NCBI RefSeq assembly: GCF_004798935.1 | Contig: NZ_RAHT01000005.1 | Coordinates: 62,001-126,000, forward strand | DNA: 64,000 bases | Reading direction: 5' to 3' | Origin: Ningiella ruwaisensis | GTDB taxonomy: Bacteria > Pseudomonadota > Gammaproteobacteria > Enterobacterales > Alteromonadaceae | Shown: positions 57,798 through 64,000 of the stretch, one piece after another | Position numbering within the stretch: position 1 is the first letter of the stretch | How the letters are laid out: every line of letters begins with the position of its first letter | Notes under the pieces: model-generated | What the model was told of the DNA's origin: nothing | What the model saw: only the letters and a program-made list of their open reading frames with translations | The model's database searches: none | Made by a program: the position numbers and the translations under genes

Positions 57798-60737
57798 CTA
57801 CTCACTTTGTTCATATTTGTTTGTATTAAAAAGCGTACTAATGGCTTCATCCTCAAGCATTGTAGGTTTGACGTCTTTTTCAAAATCAATAGACACACAG
57901 ACACCTTCGAGGGGTTTAGCAAACTCAGTGTTCACTCTAAACACTTCTGAAGGTGCGTTTCGATTCAAATAAGGATAAAGCTCGTTGCTATTTTGTAAAT
58001 CGACAATCAGTCGTTTATTATGATAAGTTTGCTTTTTAAATAATGTACGTGCTCGTTCTATATCTTCGACCGAGGTGGCGCTTACCATAGCATTCATTAT
58101 TGGTAAGTGAGACATGACAGTAATTCCAAGTCTATCGCATATTTGAATCAACCTATCTGCGATTGTGTGCCGTCCAAGTGCCTCTCTCGCTCCTGATTCT
58201 GCAATTTTTTGATATTCTTTCTCATCCTTCAGCCTATTGATAAATTCAACAATATCATGCTGTTTATCACTTGCGCATACTATACCGCCAAATTGAGTAA
58301 GGACACCTTCTGAATAATTACTTATAACAGGAGTTCCAGATGCCAGAGACTCATAAACTCTTCGTGCAAACATGGTTGGGCTGTGTTTAACGGAGTTAAG
58401 ATTAACGGTGTATTTGTAACCTTTATAAGCTTTCCACATATCTTCAGGTTCTAGGTAACCAACAACTTTAGATTTAAATCGCTCTGGAAATTGGAGATGG
58501 GCAACACCACGTTTTAAACATCTATCAAAAATATCGTAATCACATTTTGCAGTCTCAAGCGCTCCAATAATAGTATGAAAGTTATCACAGCGTTCCTTCT
58601 TGTCTGAGTAGTATGAGCCTGCAAAAGCCGCCTTTTGCAAACGTGGAATTAAGTTTATTGGATTATGAACTTTAGGTTGGCAAAAGAATGATAACGACTC
58701 GGCTTGAATATTATGCTCTTTCGCATAATTAGAAATCATATTTGCATCAGTGGTATAGACATAGTCAAATAGTTTAGCTGTTGGCGCAAACCGAGAATAA
58801 TGCACTGGATCCTCTTTTGACCAGAAAACTGTTGGAATTCCTTTTTGTCTACAATAATTAAGCACTTGAATTAAAACGCTCATTTGATTAGGACCATTTG
58901 ATGTATAACCATAAATGAGTCCTCCCCACTGATTTTTATTACCAAACCAGCAGCTTTCAACGAACAGCATGTCGGGCTCTGCCGCCTCAATTTGTGTCTT
59001 CCAATCAATAGGTGTAAGTTGCGTAAGTCTAACTTCCATCCTAAAGCACTCTAGCGTAAATTCGTCAAGTATCGCTGCTACCTTTATTTCAGATAGTGGC
59101 CTGGCTTCTTTTCTTTCGTCTGATGAAACGGTTGCTTTTAATGCGGTTGTTCCAAGATTAACTAAATCGCTTTTACATGTGAATGCACCCTTCAACCAGA
59201 CTTTTTTCTTTGTTTGCCATGTTTGAACGGCAAGTTCCAATTTAGCAGCTGCTTTTGGGGGAATTAACTGAGCGACATTATCACCCTCTAAATTAAGATA
59301 ACAAAACGAACCGATAGTCTTCGATGTCATTAAACCACCGTAAGGTGGAGGGATTATATCGTTTTGACTATCAAAATAAGTCACGCCCGCAACGATCGCT
59401 TTAGGATTGTTATCATTTTGCGACTCAAATTCAAAATTTGCAGCAATTGTATGCGAAATGAGTTCATTTACTTCAAACTCAAATTTCCTTGGTGCTTTTG
59501 TTAGCAAACTTCTTTTTAAAGCGTCGTTCTTCCTTCGTTTTATTGCTAAGGTTAAATGTTTAACACATATAGATTCATCAGTCATACAATTGAAGTCGCT
59601 TAATCCAAATTGGAGATGTGTAGCGCCTTCTGGTAAATTGAATGTATGTAGTTTATTGTTGTTCCCATCGGTATCTGCAATGTACTTAAAATGTGTCTTG
59701 AATTGAGAAGAATAGCCAAGTTTGCCCATTGCATGGCATAAATCATTCCCATTTTCGTCCAATACTTTTATTAATAACACCGCCCTTTTACTTTTCACAT
59801 TCGATAGATTGAAATAATCAACTCGACCGCTTACTGAAACATAGGAAGCGTGTTTAACGTCCAATTGATACCAATGTGGCGTCTTACCTGTTAGAACTAC
59901 CTTTTCTATCGCAAAAAACTTCTCGAGCTCGCTGTTAGATTGGGGGAGTTCTTTAGTAAAAATAACGTTGTCTGTTGTCTCTAGTTTCAGCACATCATTC
60001 AATAACGGCTTTACATTGAATCTAAATGCAGAAACTTGTTTATTGTCTACGGATGCTTGCAAGCCGTGTTTTCGTGCAGAGGAATCAAGATGTAGAATCT
60101 TGTCTGCTTCTAAACCTTGATTTACAACATGAAGATGTACTTTCTCATTGAAGACTAGTGTTTTGAAGGAATTTTTAATGATGAAGAGCAAGCTATCATC
60201 GAAACCATTAGATATATTGCCGCTCGTTTCTTGTCTAGAGTTTGCATCATTCTGAATACCATTCGACAACGCAAAAACAAAAGGTATATTTGTGAGAACG
60301 GTAGCAGCAAAAGCTGACATCCTCACTCTCAAATCATCCCAACACAGCACAAATTGTGGACGAAAAACCTTAAATAATTCTATGAGAATTGTACTTGATT
60401 GTGAAAACCAATTCCCTCTATCTGATTCTGTATAGACCAAATTAAAGTATCGCACACCTTCAAGAGTAGCTTCATATTTGGTCAACTTAGCTCTTTGCTT
60501 CGCTTTATCTTGTTCCAATTCCTCTATGTTTGGGAGGTAAAGACATAAAACCTCAAAACCTTGCATGACAAATGCTTTAGCAAGTTCGTGATTTTTAACT
60601 GCGCTTTCTGTTTTCGAGAAAAGAATGGCATCGTCAATTATAATTGCCATGCGTTTATCGTTAGGCAATTGGCGTATTCGAGGAGAATTTTTAGCGATGA
60701 AAGTCTCAAATTGCTTTATCTGACATGTATTTGTCAT
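57798..60737 (-). CDS. Large CgeB-type glycosyltransferase
   Basis: A 979-residue protein. Residues 30-230 look like the acceptor domain of a GT-B enzyme (IIDDAILFSKTESAVKNHEL). The middle (about 250-560) is beta-rich with two jelly-roll-like repeats, perhaps carbohydrate binding. The C-terminal part (about 570-880) matches the CgeB/DUF3880 glycosyltransferase group: VFWSKEDPVHYSRFAPTAKL, YVYTTDANMISNYAKEH, then SLASGTPVISNYSEG. It starts with ATG 60737, 71 bp after wecC. It is the largest glycosyltransferase here after the GT2-GT4 fusion. Confidence 0.78.
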   Translation of the reverse strand: MTNTCQIKQFETFIAKNSPRIRQLPNDKRMAIIIDDAILFSKTESAVKNHELAKAFVMQGFEVLCLYLPNIEELEQDKAKQRAKLTKYEATLEGVRYFNLVYTESDRGNWFSQSSTILIELFKVFRPQFVLCWDDLRVRMSAFAATVLTNIPFVFALSNGIQNDANSRQETSGNISNGFDDSLLFIIKNSFKTLVFNEKVHLHVVNQGLEADKILHLDSSARKHGLQASVDNKQVSAFRFNVKPLLNDVLKLETTDNVIFTKELPQSNSELEKFFAIEKVVLTGKTPHWYQLDVKHASYVSVSGRVDYFNLSNVKSKRAVLLIKVLDENGNDLCHAMGKLGYSSQFKTHFKYIADTDGNNNKLHTFNLPEGATHLQFGLSDFNCMTDESICVKHLTLAIKRRKNDALKRSLLTKAPRKFEFEVNELISHTIAANFEFESQNDNNPKAIVAGVTYFDSQNDIIPPPYGGLMTSKTIGSFCYLNLEGDNVAQLIPPKAAAKLELAVQTWQTKKKVWLKGAFTCKSDLVNLGTTALKATVSSDERKEARPLSEIKVAAILDEFTLECFRMEVRLTQLTPIDWKTQIEAAEPDMLFVESCWFGNKNQWGGLIYGYTSNGPNQMSVLIQVLNYCRQKGIPTVFWSKEDPVHYSRFAPTAKLFDYVYTTDANMISNYAKEHNIQAESLSFFCQPKVHNPINLIPRLQKAAFAGSYYSDKKERCDNFHTIIGALETAKCDYDIFDRCLKRGVAHLQFPERFKSKVVGYLEPEDMWKAYKGYKYTVNLNSVKHSPTMFARRVYESLASGTPVISNYSEGVLTQFGGIVCASDKQHDIVEFINRLKDEKEYQKIAESGAREALGRHTIADRLIQICDRLGITVMSHLPIMNAMVSATSVEDIERARTLFKKQTYHNKRLIVDLQNSNELYPYLNRNAPSEVFRVNTEFAKPLEGVCVSIDFEKDVKPTMLEDEAISTLFNTNKYEQSE

Positions 60738-60808
60738 TTTTTACTTCCAAAGGGGGCATTTTATGGTATTTATTGCGTAAAAGGGGATGACGACATCCCC
60801 TGTTTATC

Positions 60809-62035
60809 TTACTGTTCTTTTTTGAATAGCCCAGTAAAATCAAGTGCCTTACTGCACTTTTTGTGTTGTTTAAACTGTGTATGAGCAACTAAATAAACTA
60901 AAATATCTGCTGAATCAGCTTGCTCTTCAGACACTAATCGTAGTCCCTCAAAATTAGTAATATTTGGCTCAACTGCGATAACTTCGTGCATGTTGGCCAA
61001 CTGTTGAGTAATGAATAGAGCGGGAGACTCTCTCAGATCATCTATATCAGGTTTAAATGCTAGCCCCATACAAGCTATGATGGGTTTTCTACCTTGTTCT
61101 TTCTCGAAGTCTTTTGCTTCATTTTTAACTTTTTCAACTACCCATTCGGACTTGTAATCATTAGTTCTTCGAGCTTGCTCGACAATTTTCGCTTTACCAT
61201 TCGCAGAGTTCACAATAAACCAAGGGTCAACTGATATGCAGTGCCCCCCAACTCCACACCCTGGCTGAAGGATATTTACGCGTGGGTGATGGTTGGCGAG
61301 ATTAATCAGTTCGTATACATCGATATCCATATCATCAGCGAGCATTGAGAGCTCGTTTGCAAAAGCGATATTTACATCTCTGAAGGCATTTTCAGTTAGT
61401 TTAGCCATTTCAGCCGTTTTGGCATTCGTTTCCAAGACCTCACCTTCTACAAAGGTTCGGTAGAATTCAGCAGCAGCTTTAGTTGAATCTTCATTAATTC
61501 CACCTACTACACGATCATTCTGAATAAGCTCTCGCATTATTTGTCCTGGTAATACACGTTCAGGGGAATGGGCTACAAATATATCGTTTAAATCTATCCC
61601 AAATGTCTTGAGCTCTTGCGCCATCATTTCGGTTGTACCTACTGGCGAAGTTGACTCAAGCAGAACCAGATTGCCGGGTTTGACGAAAGGTGCGATGGCT
61701 TTCGTTGCGCTTTTCACATAGTCCAAGTTAGGAATTGGAGAATCTGTTATCTCATTTTTTTGGTCATACCGAAAAGGTGTTGGAACGGCCACTAAAAAAA
61801 TGTCAGCCTCCTTAGGCTCTAAATGTGCACTTAACATACCACTGTTGACTGCTGAGTGAACAAAGGTGTCTAACTCAGGCTCAACAATATGTATTTTTCC
61901 CTCATTAATAGTGTTAACCGCATGCTCATTCACATCTACTCCATGGACTCTGTAGCCACGGTTTGCAAGCAATGCTGCAGTTGGCAAGCCTATATATCCC
62001 ATGCCTACTACGCATACAATTTTATTTATTTCCAT
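60809..62035 (-). CDS. wecC: UDP-N-acetyl-D-mannosamine dehydrogenase
   Basis: Oxidises UDP-ManNAc to UDP-ManNAcA with two NAD+. The 408-residue protein has [18 protein letters not shown] at the N-terminus, [11 protein letters not shown], the [18 protein letters not shown] signature, and the catalytic cysteine (about C266) in [17 protein letters not shown]. The close match in length and sequence to E. coli WecC favours ManNAcA over other UDP-sugar acids. It starts with ATG 62035, overlapping the wecB stop by 14 bp. The pair supplies the uronic acid for the glycan. Confidence 0.95.
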   Translation of the reverse strand: MEINKIVCVVGMGYIGLPTAALLANRGYRVHGVDVNEHAVNTINEGKIHIVEPELDTFVHSAVNSGMLSAHLEPKEADIFLVAVPTPFRYDQKNEITDSPIPNLDYVKSATKAIAPFVKPGNLVLLESTSPVGTTEMMAQELKTFGIDLNDIFVAHSPERVLPGQIMRELIQNDRVVGGINEDSTKAAAEFYRTFVEGEVLETNAKTAEMAKLTENAFRDVNIAFANELSMLADDMDIDVYELINLANHHPRVNILQPGCGVGGHCISVDPWFIVNSANGKAKIVEQARRTNDYKSEWVVEKVKNEAKDFEKEQGRKPIIACMGLAFKPDIDDLRESPALFITQQLANMHEVIAVEPNITNFEGLRLVSEEQADSADILVYLVAHTQFKQHKKCSKALDFTGLFKKEQ

Positions 62036-63155
62036 TTAGATTCTCTCTTAACACTTTAATAATTCTTTCGCACGCTTTTCCATCTCCATACGGATTGTGC
62101 GCAAAACTCATCTTTTTATATGCCTCATCGCTGACAATCAATTCATTTAAACTGTCAGAAATCTTTGCTACATCAGTACCTACAAGTTTTACCGTTCCAG
62201 CACTAACTGCCTCAGGTCGCTCGGTAGTATCTCTCATTACCAAAACCGGCTTTCCAAGAGATGGCGCTTCTTCTTGAATACCACCTGAATCAGTTAAAAT
62301 GACGTGCGAACGGTTCATTAAATAGACGAACGGTAAGTAATCTTGAGGTTCAATTAAAAATATATTCTCAATGTTCTTCAAAAGGCGGTTTACTGGCTCC
62401 TGAACGTTTGGGTTCAAATGGACTGGATAAACGATCTGACAGTTTGGATGCTTTTCTGCGGTTAGTACTAGCGCTTCGCAAATACGGTCAAATCCCCCTC
62501 CAAAGCTTTCACGTCGATGCCCCGTTACTAAAATTAACTTCTTCTCCTCCTGCAGAAAATCGAATTTTTTCTTCATGTCTGTATTCAGGGAATTATTTTT
62601 CTTTAGTTTATCACTCACGTCTAAAAGTGCGTCGATTACAGTGTTTCCCGTAACTGTAATGCTGTCTGAAGATACCGACTCATTTAGCAAGTTTTGTTTG
62701 GAAGTTTGAGTGGGTGCAAAATGAAATGTTGCGATGGCGCCAGTGAGTTTTCTATTGGCTTCTTCAGGCCAAGGCGAATAAATATTTCCGGTTCGCAATC
62801 CTGCTTCAACATGCCCCACCGCAATTTGTTGATAGTACGAGGCTAAACTGGTAGCAAAGGTTGTCGCGGTGTCACCATGCACTAAAACTACATCAGGAGA
62901 AAATTCTTTTAAGATCGGTTTTATACCTCGCAGTATGTTGCCAGTTACATCCGTAAGGTCTTGACCAGGCGTCATGATATCCAAATCATAATCAGGCTTG
63001 ATCTCGAATAAACTCAATACTTGGTCTAGCATTTCTCTATGCTGTGCTGTAACACAAACGCGAGCATCAATACTTTTTTCCTGAGCCAACTTTATTGCCA
63101 ATGGAGCCATTTTGATTGCTTCAGGTCTAGTTCCGAATACAGTTAATACTTTCAT
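62022..63155 (-). CDS. wecB: UDP-N-acetylglucosamine 2-epimerase
   Basis: Interconverts UDP-GlcNAc and UDP-ManNAc. The 377-residue GT-B-fold protein begins [20 protein letters not shown], has [37 protein letters not shown] and [20 protein letters not shown], all closely matching E. coli WecB. It starts with ATG 63155, overlapping the small upstream gene by four bases, and overlaps wecC by 14 bp. A wecB-wecC pair outside the enterobacterial antigen cluster indicates that ManNAcA is a component of this glycan. Confidence 0.96.
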   Translation of the reverse strand: MKVLTVFGTRPEAIKMAPLAIKLAQEKSIDARVCVTAQHREMLDQVLSLFEIKPDYDLDIMTPGQDLTDVTGNILRGIKPILKEFSPDVVLVHGDTATTFATSLASYYQQIAVGHVEAGLRTGNIYSPWPEEANRKLTGAIATFHFAPTQTSKQNLLNESVSSDSITVTGNTVIDALLDVSDKLKKNNSLNTDMKKKFDFLQEEKKLILVTGHRRESFGGGFDRICEALVLTAEKHPNCQIVYPVHLNPNVQEPVNRLLKNIENIFLIEPQDYLPFVYLMNRSHVILTDSGGIQEEAPSLGKPVLVMRDTTERPEAVSAGTVKLVGTDVAKISDSLNELIVSDEAYKKMSFAHNPYGDGKACERIIKVLRENLNGNK

Positions 63156-63502
63156 TGCTTGATTCTCGGCGTCAATTTTAATTCTTGCACTTCTTTAAAA
63201 TATTTTTCTAGAAGTTGCTGTGTATTACGCAGTTGTTGCTCTAATAAATTCGTTTTATTGTAGTCGAATAGGGTCGAAGGTGAGGATTTTGGAGACGCAA
63301 CAAAAGCTTGACCATTGCCAGTGTATTCTAATCTTCTTTTACATAGCCAAATATTGGTTTCAACCAAATGCTGCCCTAACTTCTGGCCTGCACTTTGGTA
63401 GTACTCAATCGCTTCTTTATAACGCCCTTCTAAGAACAGGCTATTGGCTTTTTCAAGTAAACATTCATCAGAAGCAATTTTTTGCTCTCTCTGTAAGCTC
63501 AT
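63152..63502 (-). CDS. Short TPR-like protein
   Basis: A 116-residue protein with one TPR-like helical hairpin ([21 protein letters not shown]) and a C-terminal coiled coil ([20 protein letters not shown]). I do not recognise it as a full family. Similar hairpins precede the catalytic domains of large glycosyltransferases, so it may be a scaffolding peptide or a leftover of one. It starts with ATG 63502 and overlaps wecB by four bases, which suggests it is translated. Confidence 0.55.
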   Translation of the reverse strand: MSLQREQKIASDECLLEKANSLFLEGRYKEAIEYYQSAGQKLGQHLVETNIWLCKRRLEYTGNGQAFVASPKSSPSTLFDYNKTNLLEQQLRNTQQLLEKYFKEVQELKLTPRIKQ

Positions 63503-63585
63503 ATCTATTTTTTTTGCGAAACTTTAAAGGGCGTAAATATACCAGTACTAAAGAACTTACTCAATGCAACCTTGTAACTAAATCG

Positions 63586-64000
63586 TCACGATTGAACAGT
63601 CATCAACATCAAACCGCGCGGCGTATATATGAACTCGCAATCAATGGATAACTCTCTTTTTTCAACCTCTCGCTTCCATTCTTCAACTAATTGAATCTCT
63701 TCATTACCACTCGCGTTGTTTAAAAAAACGGTCACTTTAGCATTCGCAAGATAGTCTAAAATTAATAGCAGTGCAGGAAAACGGATTAGGGAAGTTTGTT
63801 TATTTATGCTGGGGCCATCTATTATGACCAATAAATCACAGGTTCGTCCGTTTAAAATGCGCTTTACTTCAAGCAATTTTTCAGAGCAATCATAAAACAC
63901 ACTAGATTTTTCTGTGTCTAGAGTATAAGGGGCATTTATCAATGGGGTATGACATAAATCCACATAGTTATCTAAACTGAGGTGCTCTAGCAACTGCGCA
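63586..64000 (-). CDS. Class I methyltransferase-like protein, 5' part missing
   Basis: The C-terminal 138 or so residues of a gene that runs off the right edge of the window. The frame stays open past a TTG at 63993 to base 64000, so that TTG need not be the true start. The segment LLVIIDGPSINKQTSLIRFPALLLILDYL-like (DGPSINKQTSLIRFPAL) is the same motif as VDGPPGKTCKFSRFPA in the protein at 53.1-54.0 kb, and indicates motif IV of a Rossmann methyltransferase. The substrate is unknown. Confidence 0.65.
   Translation of the reverse strand, partial: AQLLEHLSLDNYVDLCHTPLINAPYTLDTEKSSVFYDCSEKLLEVKRILNGRTCDLLVIIDGPSINKQTSLIRFPALLLILDYLANAKVTVFLNNASGNEEIQLVEEWKREVEKRELSIDCEFIYTPRGLMLMTVQS

Overview
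The window reads as a chromosome segment of a marine-type gammaproteobacterium, most likely in the Alteromonadales. The evidence is the order of the rpsB-tsf-pyrH-frr-uppS-cdsA-dxr-rseP-bamA-skp-fabZ-lpxA-lpxB-rnhB-dnaE block, the divergent map-glnD-dapD block, and the yqcA-truC-DUF3549-DUF3301-csrB-syd-queF-ppnN neighbourhood. The assignment rests on protein resemblance and synteny recalled from known genomes; no search was run. No rRNA, tRNA or CRISPR array was seen.

1-17.9 kb (minus strand): translation, isoprenoid, phospholipid, outer-membrane and lipid A genes ending in dnaE. lpxD, normally between skp and fabZ, is absent; a strong terminator sits in its place. The pyrH-tsf gap and the rpsB leader hold three members of an unusual stem-loop family (a fourth lies at 34.8 kb). 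These have long, nearly perfect outer stems of unrelated sequence around a similar core of about 52 nt. 17.9-18.6 kb: a RelE/ParE-like toxin and RelB-like antitoxin pair that may be decaying.

18.8-35.5 kb: mostly plus-strand metabolism and regulation (map, glnD, dapD, a thioesterase, queF, a diguanylate cyclase coupled to ppnN, an NAD-type isocitrate dehydrogenase, a ComEA-like protein). yqcA, truC, a GNAT acetyltransferase, a DUF3192 lipoprotein and syd lie on the minus strand. The 620-bp gap at 26.5-27.1 kb encodes a CsrB-family RNA with 17 GGA triplets, a terminator and a perfect GacA/UvrY box upstream.

35.6-64 kb (all minus strand): a surface polysaccharide locus. It has the dTDP-rhamnose set (rmlA-C-D-B), ManNAcA precursor genes (wecB, wecC), very large multidomain glycosyltransferases, a sulfotransferase-like protein, a heparinase II/III-like protein, two class I methyltransferase-like proteins, a PP-loop protein with a four-Cys cluster, and a fusion of an asparagine-synthase-type PP-loop domain to a NodB-like deacetylase domain. 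An IS3-family transposase remnant and a decayed gap mark past rearrangement. The likely product is a rhamnose- and ManNAcA-containing, further decorated polymer; the PP-loop, NodB, heparinase and methyltransferase module at 48.7-57.8 kb is the best candidate for an undescribed modification system.
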